In this document: one piece after another, positions 32,519 through 39,506 of the stretch | How the letters are laid out: every line of letters begins with the position of its first letter | Position numbering within the stretch: the stretch's first letter is position 1 | NCBI GenBank assembly: GCA_018242045.1 | Contig: JAFECR010000015.1 | Location: 1-43,702 of the forward strand | Source of the DNA: Pseudomonadota bacterium | GTDB taxonomy: Bacteria; Pseudomonadota; Gammaproteobacteria; Berkiellales; Berkiellaceae | DNA: 43,702 nt | Reading direction: 5' to 3' | Position numbers and translations under genes: made by a program | The notes under the pieces: generated by a model | The model's database searches: none | What the model saw: only the letters and a program-made list of their open reading frames with translations | What the model was told of the DNA's origin: nothing

Positions 32519-33283
32519 TCACCCCACCAAAGAATATGTCTTATTTTTAAATAAGGGTTTAAAATCTAATTTTTGATATACAGATATCCCCGATTCTGAT
32601 GCTTCTAAAAAACAATACTCGGCTCCCATATTTATAGCTTCATTCATTGCATGTTTAACAAGATCGGTTGCATAGCCCTTATTCTGATACTCAGGCAATG
32701 TTCCCACATCATGAATACGAGCAATATGAGTTTGCAGTGAAAGTGTAAGCGAAGATATCGGAGCCTTGTCTATAAACAGCGTGAAATGATGGAAATTAGC
32801 TTTATTTTTCAACGCCATTTCGTGAACATCTGCATACTGTCGCATTACTTTAAATGTCAAATCAAAAGCGCCTATAAGCGGTTGCAGCCATTGATCTAAT
32901 TTATCGCCAACCGAACGAATATCTATGTTATCCGGAATATCTGTTTTATTTTGCTTATTTAAAGCTATAAACATCGCTTCGGAATTACCAGCAAAACTAA
33001 AATTGATGTTTTTCAAAGAGCGTTCTAATTTACTTGAAATGAACTGCTCTGTAATAACCACATTCCATGGAGCGTTATTGATTTTATAAAAATCTCTACA
33101 CTGATTTAAAATTTCATCAGTCGCATCGACACTTTTCCTTATAAAAACAAGATTATCATGTTCAGTATCAACACCTGTAAGGTAGGCAGTAGCTAAACCA
33201 TCAAAGTCCAAGCATTCTTTACTTATTGACCGAAAGAAATAATCTTCAGCTTTATAAAATAAGTCAATTAATGGATCATTCAT
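32519..33283 (-). CDS. GNAT acetyltransferase (254 aa)
   Basis: The C-terminal half is a GNAT domain: RIHDVGTLPEYQNKGYATDLVKHAM (acetyl-CoA loop Q-N-K-G-Y-A) and SGISVYQKLDFKPL. The N-terminal ~110 residues (FIRKSVDATDEILNQCRDFY, then WNVVITEQFI) are characteristic of FR47-like two-lobed GNATs. It overlaps the preceding kinase gene by 4 bases (ATGA). A 243-bp piece of its N-terminal part is copied at 41848, and a decayed copy of its 3' end is at 24560. Confidence 0.85.
   Translation of the reverse strand: MNDPLIDLFYKAEDYFFRSISKECLDFDGLATAYLTGVDTEHDNLVFIRKSVDATDEILNQCRDFYKINNAPWNVVITEQFISSKLERSLKNINFSFAGNSEAMFIALNKQNKTDIPDNIDIRSVGDKLDQWLQPLIGAFDLTFKVMRQYADVHEMALKNKANFHHFTLFIDKAPISSLTLSLQTHIARIHDVGTLPEYQNKGYATDLVKHAMNEAINMGAEYCFLEASESGISVYQKLDFKPLFKNKTYSLVG
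32909..33151. repeat. 243-bp duplication, copy 1 (inside a GNAT gene)
   Basis: It recurs at 41848-42090 without gaps and with roughly 15-20 substitutions. It covers about codons 44-125 of the GNAT gene at 32519. Confidence 0.85.
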
Positions 33284-34509
33284 TTTTCGTCATATCCTTT
33301 AAAGACAGGATAATAATCCATAAAAGTTGTGGTAGGCCATTGGGATTTCAATTTGCTTAAAAGATCCGATGCGACTTGCGTCAGCGCTGGCAAATGGTTA
33401 TATTTTTTTGCAATATTAATAAATGCTTCTAGTCGAGATAACACTCTGGGACGAAAAGCATTTTTTTCTGGCTCCCACAGTGAATCACGATCAACGGGTC
33501 CACTAGGACAGATAATCTCGTGTTCAACTAGTTCATCTACATGCCAATTAATGACGCGAACAACCCAAAAGGCGCAAGCATATACTAATGCTTTGTTATA
33601 AAGTGGCTCATCATTAGCTACGGAAAGCTTCTTTTTAAGCTCGTTACCATATATTGCTTCCATTTGGTCCACAATATCTTTAGGTGTAATTTTAGAACAC
33701 CAGCAACTGGGCATGCTCATCCGTAAATATACGCCATCGATTAAAGCGTGGCCGATATCACCATACTCAAAATCAATAATTTGCAAATCAGATTTTTGAA
33801 AATAAACATTGTCAGGGCAAATATCACCATGCAACAGAACTTCAAAATCATTCGAGGCCATGGCTTTTTGTATCTCTTCTACTTCTTGGCGAAGCTCAAG
33901 TGAAACATTGCCAGTATGACGTTGAATACAATCTAAAACATCTGTTAGATCCTTCTCCCCCAAAGAATGGAGTCTTAATGCTTGGGGGTAAACTCTCTGC
34001 AATATTTTGCTAAATTCTTGAGTACGACCAAAAGTATCGGCATGCATTTGCCCTACTCTACGCGAATAGTTTTCTAGTGCTTTAATCGCTTCTTGAATAT
34101 TTTCTGGTGATGATGAACGCGTTAATGGACCCACTAAACTATGATGGGGCTCACCTAAATCTTCAATAATAATGAATTGATGTGCTAAATCGCCCCCATA
34201 AAAGCGTGGTGCATGATGTGTCCCGATCTGCGTCAAAAATTCTATGCCAGCCCAATCACGCGCAAAACGGCTCATTTGTTCTTGTTCAGTTTCGCCTTTG
34301 AGTTCAAGCGTGGTCTTTTTTACAATAAGGCTATTAGGGATCTTTTCATTCGTGTTGTTGATACTCAATCTTAAAATAAGATTTCGCCTATCAGGCTCAC
34401 TAAGTTGCATAACATTATCAACATGTAACGTCGTTTGAAAATGGCTAGAAATCATGCGCTGGGATTTTTCAATAATTTCTCGGATAGGTGGTGTAAGTTC
34501 TTCAATCAT
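33280..34509 (-). CDS. Aminoglycoside-phosphotransferase-like kinase
   Basis: This is a kinase-fold protein of 409 residues. The catalytic loop is LLHGDICPDNVYF (about 227-239), with Asp in HGD and the metal-binding Asn, followed by IIDFEYGDIGHALIDG (DFE motif). The N-lobe contains SLIVKK and FIIIEDLG, the hinge. APH-type enzymes phosphorylate aminoglycosides, macrolides, choline, homoserine or related alcohols; the substrate cannot be read here. The start overlaps the upstream stop by 4 bases and its own stop overlaps the next GNAT, so it is the second gene of operon 1. Confidence 0.85.
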   Translation of the reverse strand: MIEELTPPIREIIEKSQRMISSHFQTTLHVDNVMQLSEPDRRNLILRLSINNTNEKIPNSLIVKKTTLELKGETEQEQMSRFARDWAGIEFLTQIGTHHAPRFYGGDLAHQFIIIEDLGEPHHSLVGPLTRSSSPENIQEAIKALENYSRRVGQMHADTFGRTQEFSKILQRVYPQALRLHSLGEKDLTDVLDCIQRHTGNVSLELRQEVEEIQKAMASNDFEVLLHGDICPDNVYFQKSDLQIIDFEYGDIGHALIDGVYLRMSMPSCWCSKITPKDIVDQMEAIYGNELKKKLSVANDEPLYNKALVYACAFWVVRVINWHVDELVEHEIICPSGPVDRDSLWEPEKNAFRPRVLSRLEAFINIAKKYNHLPALTQVASDLLSKLKSQWPTTTFMDYYPVFKGYDEK

Positions 34510-34730
34510 AAAACCTCAGCGATCATTTTTTGACATAAATTCATTGCCCAGTCATATGAAATCCAGGGTGCAGCTCTTATTATCATTAGAAAAGACATAT
34601 CTTGCGTCTTCCAAGCAAGCTCATAATTTCCGTACTGTTGCGTTGAATAAGTAGCAATCTTATGCCAGTACTGCTGATAGATTGTTTCTTGGTGAGCTTT
34701 AAGTTTAAAACGATAAATAACGGCGAACAT
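34506..34730 (-). CDS. Monooxygenase-like (ABM) protein, altered C-terminus
   Basis: The first 28 residues (MFAVIYRFKLKAHQETIYQQ and on) match the intact paralogue at 42210-42557. After KIATY the sequence differs completely (STQQYGNYELAWKTQDM...) and ends 46 residues later at a stop overlapping the kinase start (ATGA). The ABM fold needs the lost part, so this may be a non-functional chimera that still leads translation into operon 1. The upstream ~130 bases are also shared with the second copy. Confidence 0.5.
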   Translation of the reverse strand: MFAVIYRFKLKAHQETIYQQYWHKIATYSTQQYGNYELAWKTQDMSFLMIIRAAPWISYDWAMNLCQKMIAEVL

Positions 34731-34865
34731 GGCTTCCCCTGTTTTGATTTCTAAGCTTTGCAGATAGCATATGATAATGCCTAGGATAAGAATAGTGTTG
34801 TCCAAAATGGCGTGCTAAGGTTCCTTAAAATATGGTCATTAGGGCAAACATTAAAAGGTAGTTAG
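34651..34865. repeat. ~210-bp duplication, copy 1 (ABM 5' end and promoter region)
   Basis: It aligns with about 42478-42690 with several substitutions and small indels. It contains the start of the ABM gene and the region between it and the divergent cyclase. Confidence 0.8.
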
Positions 34866-34945
34866 CTTGAATATTAATAATGAGCGTATCAAAGAAGATA
34901 TCAGTCAGAAAACTATAATTTTGAAAATAACTTCTAAGGAGTAGC

Positions 34946-35635
34946 ATGAATTTTCCCTATAAGCTTATTGATTTAACCCACACGCTTGATAACAGCATCC
35001 CAACTTGGAATGGTGGCTGTGGTTTTAATCATGAACTGCACATCGATTATGCTGATTGTGAGGGTGAAGATAAATTTCGTGTGATGAAAATGAAGATGCA
35101 TGCCGGTATCGGAACCCACATGGATGCACCCCGTCATTGTTTTCCATCAGGTCGATGTATTCACGAGTTTGATCTCAATGAATTGTGTATGCCATGTGTG
35201 GTGATTGATATTGCAAGTAAATGCCACGAACACTATAGCCTAACCCCGGAAGATATTGCTGAATTTGAAAGTAAACACGGCACCATAAATAAAAATTCAT
35301 GTGTGATGATTAAAACTGGTTGGAGCAAGTTTTGGGATACACCTAAAAAATATCACAACAACCATGTATTTCCTTACATTTCTTCTGAAGCAGCAAAACT
35401 TCTACTTGAGCGAGATATCAGCGCACTAGGTATTGATACGCTTTCGCCTGATCGCCCTAAAAATGGTTTCAAAGTACACCAGCTATTTTTAGGTGCTGGC
35501 AAGATATTGATAGAAAATGTCACCAACTTAGATAACATGCCACTAATCAATTCTTTTATTATGGTGCTTCCTATTAAAATAAAGGATGGCACAGAGGCGC
35601 CAGTAAGATTACTTGGATTGATTAAAAATAAGTAA
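34946..35635 (+). CDS. Cyclase/arylformamidase-family metal hydrolase
   Basis: The signature HAGIGTHMDAPRHCF (about 51-65) is the H-x-G-T-H-x-D-x-P-x-H motif of the cyclase family that includes kynurenine formamidase (KynB) and isatin hydrolase. Further support is DLTHTLDNSIPTW at the start and ALGIDTLSPD. The 229 residues are typical. Family members hydrolyse amides or lactones using Zn or Mn; the substrate is unknown. AAGGAG precedes the ATG. It is divergent from operon 1, and the last 12 codons of a second copy survive at 42748. Confidence 0.85.
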   Translation: MNFPYKLIDLTHTLDNSIPTWNGGCGFNHELHIDYADCEGEDKFRVMKMKMHAGIGTHMDAPRHCFPSGRCIHEFDLNELCMPCVVIDIASKCHEHYSLTPEDIAEFESKHGTINKNSCVMIKTGWSKFWDTPKKYHNNHVFPYISSEAAKLLLERDISALGIDTLSPDRPKNGFKVHQLFLGAGKILIENVTNLDNMPLINSFIMVLPIKIKDGTEAPVRLLGLIKNK

Positions 35636-35697
35636 GTTATGAAAAGAGTAGGAAAAAAGACATGATCTCTGCTACCAACTTAACAGGAAAATGATTG

Positions 35698-36120
35698 ATG
35701 ACTTATTCGATTTCTTTTGAAAACAACCCCAGTCATGATGATATTCAAATCATCTGCGATGGTTATATGAAAAATGCTTATACCATCAAGGGACATAAGC
35801 CATTAGAATTTTTTGCCTTCTTTATCCGTGATGAACACAATCAAATTCTCGGTGACTGCCATGGTAACACACTTTATGGTTGCCTATATGTTGATGGTTT
35901 ATGGGTTACAGAATCGTTACGCGGTAAAGGCTATGGCACACAATTAATGCATTCGGCAGAGAAATTTGCCCTTGATAAGGGCTGTTCCTTTTTAGCAGTC
36001 AACACCATGGATTGGGAAGCCTTGGATTTCTACAAAAAATTGGGTTATTTCGTTGAATTTGAAAGGCACGGATTTGAAAAAAATTCCATTTTTTATTTCT
36101 TGCGTAAAAATCTTAAGTGA
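35698..36120 (+). CDS. GNAT acetyltransferase (140 aa)
   Basis: This is a single-domain GNAT with acetyl-CoA motif LWVTESLRGKGYGTQLMHSAE, then AVNTMDWEALDFYKKLGYF. The sequence resembles the small C-terminally truncated GNAT at 32062, and it keeps the full C-terminus. AGGA precedes the ATG at 35698 (a TTG just upstream is not needed). It lies 62 bases after the cyclase and is probably co-transcribed with it; a terminator hairpin follows. Confidence 0.85.
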   Translation: MTYSISFENNPSHDDIQIICDGYMKNAYTIKGHKPLEFFAFFIRDEHNQILGDCHGNTLYGCLYVDGLWVTESLRGKGYGTQLMHSAEKFALDKGCSFLAVNTMDWEALDFYKKLGYFVEFERHGFEKNSIFYFLRKNLK

Positions 36121-36126
36121 CACTTT

Positions 36127-36148
36127 AGCCTTTTGTACAGGCTTTTTT
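36127..36148 (+). terminator. Intrinsic terminator after the GNAT gene
   Basis: A hairpin AGCCT-TTTGTAC-AGGCT is followed by TTTTT. It starts 7 bases after the stop codon at 36120. The stem is short. Confidence 0.55.
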
Positions 36149-36230
36149 GCTTGTTAACTCATTTTGCCATTCCCACATCTTTTCAAAAAGCATATACATT
36201 TACTGTATTTGCCATGATCTCCCTCCGACA

Positions 36231-36368
36231 CTATCTAGCCCCGCCTTGAGCTTTGCGGTTTTCAGTTGGATCTAAAATGATGTCATGCTCAATTTTTAAG
36301 TTTTTATAGGGGAGAACTGGCTTCATCGTCCTGTGATCCCCCGGTATACCCCATGCTTTAAAGTCCAT
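36231..36368 (-). CDS. Possible 45-residue ORF of unknown function
   Basis: The ATG at 36368 opens a polar product (MDFKAWGIPGDHRTMKPVL...). There is no ribosome binding site, and no family is recognised. It may be a remnant of a larger gene, as its surroundings are decayed. Confidence 0.25.
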   Translation of the reverse strand: MDFKAWGIPGDHRTMKPVLPYKNLKIEHDIILDPTENRKAQGGAR

Positions 36369-36393
36369 TTTATTCTATCTGAATTAGACTCGA

Positions 36394-36483
36394 TTATTTT
36401 GGGTGTCCCTGAAACAGAAGTTCTGCTCTACTTAAATTATCTTTTTGATTTTTCGTATATGCTGTAAATAAAAAAATAGGGAA
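36394..36483 (-). pseudogene. Fragment resembling the C-terminus of a RelE/HigB-type toxin
   Basis: The fragment FPIFLFTAYTKNQKDNLSRA resembles the last strand and helix of RelE-superfamily toxins (hydrophobic strand, Y-x-K-N-x-x-x-D/N-L-S/T-x-A-E). The upstream part is missing and there is no start codon. Confidence 0.35.
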
Positions 36484-36512
36484 TGATTGCCAATCATCGA
36501 CGGTTAATAATC

Positions 36513-36986
36513 TTATTTTCGTAGTGCTATTTCCATTACGCTAACAGAATGTCCATTTAGTTCATCAAGACCTATCATGTGCCAGCCAAGCTTCTGATAC
36601 CAATCAGGCAAGGTCTTATCAAAGGCGAGCAAGTAAAGCTTACGATACCCCATTGACCATGCTTTTTCTGTCGTTACCCGAATGAGTTCTTCTCCTATTC
36701 CTTGCCCACGCATATGTGGTTCAACATATAAAGAACCAAGCCAAGGAGCTAAGTCAGGGCGTATGCCGTCATTCATTCTGAGTGAGCACATACCAACGGG
36801 AAGATCATCTTTTAAAGCAAGGTAGGTTAACGGCAATACTGTTTTATTTAAATGCGTTTTAAGTTTATCCTGTGCCCTTTCTAGGCTTGAGGAAGGGTTG
36901 TATCTCCCCCACGCCTCAAATGCCCATTCCGCTAATTGAGGAAGGCATTCTGGGTAATCGTCAAGATAAGAAATCACAAGGCCCAT
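36513..36986 (-). CDS. GNAT acetyltransferase (157 aa)
   Basis: This is a single GNAT domain: LGSLYVEPHMRGQGIGEELI is the acetyl-CoA loop and LPDWYQKLGWHMIG the C-terminal wedge. ATG 36986 (MGLVISYL) is chosen over a TTG 12 bases earlier. It is the last gene of operon 2, 33 bases after the preceding GNAT. The sequence PAWL-x-SLYV resembles GNATs that act on small amines in cell extracts; the substrate is unknown. Confidence 0.85.
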   Translation of the reverse strand: MGLVISYLDDYPECLPQLAEWAFEAWGRYNPSSSLERAQDKLKTHLNKTVLPLTYLALKDDLPVGMCSLRMNDGIRPDLAPWLGSLYVEPHMRGQGIGEELIRVTTEKAWSMGYRKLYLLAFDKTLPDWYQKLGWHMIGLDELNGHSVSVMEIALRK

Positions 36987-37019
36987 TTTTATTTCCAAAT
37001 ATAAAAGTTTTCTTACGAA

Positions 37020-37529
37020 CTATTTTGATGACAAATCTTTAATGAACCATAGCACTAAGTCATCATCCACTTTATAGTCAACGCCCCATTTTACGCTCTC
37101 ATGCTGATAAGTCACACCGTTACCATCAGGGACATATCCGCTTCTCACATATAACCTTTGAGCATTCCCATAATCAGACGTCAACCCCACGCCGATCCCA
37201 ACCCGTGTGCTATAAGCACTTACTTTACCCTCTGCCTTTTTCATTAATGCAGAGCCGATTCCTTGTTTTCGACAAGCGGGCAGCACATTCAAATCTTTTA
37301 TTTCTGGAATATTTCTCTGTGCAAACGGCATATATTCTGAATGCACTTTTAAAGTGATATAACCTACAAAATTATTTTGCTTATAAGCCACCCACACATA
37401 TCGCTCATTTACCGCTTGCTCTTTCAAATACGCTTGAAACAAAGTCGCAGGCTTATTCCACCCAATTTGATCAAAGGCTTTGACTATCGCTGAGATATCG
37501 GTTTCTTCTAGTAGGCGTATTTCAATCAT
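37020..37529 (-). CDS. GNAT acetyltransferase (169 aa)
   Basis: The acetyl-CoA loop is LPACRKQGIGSALMKKAE, followed by GLTSDYGNAQRLYVRSGYVPDG, the pattern of streptothricin- or aminoglycoside-type GNATs. The motif IPEIKDLNVLP before the loop is the usual beta4 strand. Its start overlaps the preceding gene by 8 bases, showing tight coupling in operon 2. Confidence 0.85.
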   Translation of the reverse strand: MIEIRLLEETDISAIVKAFDQIGWNKPATLFQAYLKEQAVNERYVWVAYKQNNFVGYITLKVHSEYMPFAQRNIPEIKDLNVLPACRKQGIGSALMKKAEGKVSAYSTRVGIGVGLTSDYGNAQRLYVRSGYVPDGNGVTYQHESVKWGVDYKVDDDLVLWFIKDLSSK

Positions 37530-38439
37530 ATGCGATCTCGTTAATTGACTTGATCATGTAACACATTAATATATCTGGCCCGTAAGGGCTTGATTCAAAT
37601 AAAGGTTTAAATCCATTTTTCTCATAAAAACGATAGGTTTTTAAATAATTAGGATCGTTTTGTTTGGGACTTAAAGTTTCGACAGTAATAGAATTATAGG
37701 CATTTTCGGCACAATAATGTTCCGCTGCTTGCAATAATTCTACTCCAATATTTTGACCATGGTATTTTCTATTAACGGCCATCCAATAAATATTGGCATT
37801 ATTTTTAAAAGGAAATTCTAACGTTATCATCCCGATATAATTGTTATCAAGCATAGCTGCAAAGGATGTACGTTCAGCGCAACCTTTAGCATAACGCTCA
37901 TTTGCCTCTGGGATCCCAAACCATTCAGGTAATCCAGCGGTAAGTTCACGGCAGATTTTTTCGGCCACTGAGGAGTCTATTATTTGAACGGTTGAAGCAG
38001 CATGAGCACAGGTGTAGCATGTTTGATCATCACCCACTTTTTCTGTTAATTCTTGCCCCCAAGAGACTATTACTTGTTTTTCCCAGACAGGTTTAGGAAT
38101 AGGACCTTGCTTGTAGCAGTTTTTCACTTTTTCAAGTAGATCACTCCCAACCCTATCTTTCTCATAAATAACGATACCATCTTTTATTCTCAAAAAATCT
38201 GATGGTTGATTGATTTCTTGCAAGGAGTAAATAAAGATATCAAGAAATACACCTTCAAATTTTCTGCAATCACGCTCCATTTCCCCTTTATCACGAATGG
38301 CAATAATATCGTAATCACTCGCTAGAGTTTCATCCCCTCTGGCTCTAGAACCATAAAGAATGATGGTATGACAATCGTATTTTTCTTTCAGGTGATTGAC
38401 TATCTTTGCAAGTCTAAGATCATGTTGTTCAATATTCAT
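37522..38439 (-). CDS. Nucleotidyltransferase-GNAT fusion
   Basis: Residues 1-95 form a minimal nucleotidyltransferase: LYGSRARGD (30-36) and SDYDIIAIRD with the Asp pair (42, 44) that binds metal. Residues about 155-300 form a GNAT domain: ELTAGLPEWFGIPEANERY, then VNRKYHGQNIGVELL and YRFYEKNGFKPLFES. Between lies a Cys-rich linker (CYTCAH). Nucleotidyltransferases of this type modify aminoglycosides; here adenylylation and acetylation would occur in one chain. It overlaps its neighbours by 4 and 8 bases. The domain pair is unusual. Confidence 0.75.
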   Translation of the reverse strand: MNIEQHDLRLAKIVNHLKEKYDCHTIILYGSRARGDETLASDYDIIAIRDKGEMERDCRKFEGVFLDIFIYSLQEINQPSDFLRIKDGIVIYEKDRVGSDLLEKVKNCYKQGPIPKPVWEKQVIVSWGQELTEKVGDDQTCYTCAHAASTVQIIDSSVAEKICRELTAGLPEWFGIPEANERYAKGCAERTSFAAMLDNNYIGMITLEFPFKNNANIYWMAVNRKYHGQNIGVELLQAAEHYCAENAYNSITVETLSPKQNDPNYLKTYRFYEKNGFKPLFESSPYGPDILMCYMIKSINEIAYD

Positions 38440-39506
38440 TTCTCATTCCAATCTTCGATAGTAAGCGCCCATCGTTCATGATCGCGCCATTCATTATCTA
38501 TTTTTAAATATCTTGGAGAAAAACCTTCTTTTCTGAAACCATTGCGTTGTACCAGCCAAATTGAAGAACTATTTGTAGGCTGGATATTGGCTTCTAATCG
38601 ATGAAGGGACAAGTCTATGAAAGCTTTATTTAAAAGCAAGTTTAAACCGTCACTCATTAATCCTTTACCCGCATAATCTTTGGAAACATAAAATCCTAAA
38701 TAAGCGCTCTGAAAACAACCAAATACGATCTCACTAATGTTAAATACACCAACGATGACATTTTCTGGAGAATAAACTAAAAAGCTCTTTTGGTTTGGTT
38801 GTTGGCAACGTTGGATGTATTCAATAAACTCGCTATGTGTTAAAGGCGCTTTAACCCACGGATGATGGAAATCTTGGCTTTGTTGAGTCATCGCTAAAAA
38901 TGCAGTTTCATCTTGCAGCGTTGGCTCCCGAAGAATCAATTTATGAGTGGCATGTCTGTTGCCACTAGTAGGTTGAGGGGTTCTAAACCTTAATAGTATC
39001 ATCGGATAAGGATCTGGATGTTCTGCGGTTTTAAGCTGCTCGCTTGTTTTTTCTACTTCATGAAACTTACCGTGAGTATATTCTACAATAATCTTACGCC
39101 AAAAATTCAGTGCTCTAGTATTTTGCGGAATTGCGCCAACTGACCATTCTCCAGGAAATTGATCAAAAATCCGTTTGGCAATCGTTCTGCCAATACCACT
39201 TCGTTGAAATTTAGCAACTATAAAGAATTCCCCTATATTCCAATCAACCTCCGGCATGACTTCTAATTTGTTAACAAATAAAAAACCTGCAAGTTCGTCA
39301 TCAATTTTGATTAAGAATGCATGATTACTATTTCCTTCAAGATATTTCTTAAAATCGTTACACTCATATAATCCATTTTTAGGAAATTCCCAGCCTTCTA
39401 ACTGCTGCCCACAATCCCTTGACATATCATAAGCATAAAATCGTGCCATATTTTGAACCACTTCATAATCTGCAAGTGTGGCTTTTATTAATTCAGTTCT
39501 TTTCAT
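38436..39506 (-). CDS. Double GNAT acetyltransferase
   Basis: Residues 1-177 form one GNAT: GEFFIVAKFQRSGIGRTIAKR loop and ALNFWRKIIVEYTHG. Residues about 185-356 are a RimJ/RimL-type GNAT: KLILREPTLQDETAFLAMTQ, LGFYVSKDYAGKGLMSDGLN and NSSSIWLVQRNGFRKEGF. The second type acetylates protein N-termini or drugs such as aminoglycosides. The gene overlaps its neighbours by 4 bases on each side (ATGA), in operon 2. Confidence 0.8.
   Translation of the reverse strand: MKRTELIKATLADYEVVQNMARFYAYDMSRDCGQQLEGWEFPKNGLYECNDFKKYLEGNSNHAFLIKIDDELAGFLFVNKLEVMPEVDWNIGEFFIVAKFQRSGIGRTIAKRIFDQFPGEWSVGAIPQNTRALNFWRKIIVEYTHGKFHEVEKTSEQLKTAEHPDPYPMILLRFRTPQPTSGNRHATHKLILREPTLQDETAFLAMTQQSQDFHHPWVKAPLTHSEFIEYIQRCQQPNQKSFLVYSPENVIVGVFNISEIVFGCFQSAYLGFYVSKDYAGKGLMSDGLNLLLNKAFIDLSLHRLEANIQPTNSSSIWLVQRNGFRKEGFSPRYLKIDNEWRDHERWALTIEDWNEK

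Larger units (their letters stand above)
36121..36512. other. Intergenic region with decayed fragments
   Basis: These 392 bases contain the terminator of the upstream GNAT gene, a possible 45-residue ORF on the minus strand (36231-36368), a frameshifted short ORF (36125-36215, MANTVNVYA with a good GGAGG site in front) and a toxin-like fragment (36394-36483). I see no intact known gene. Confidence 0.5.
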
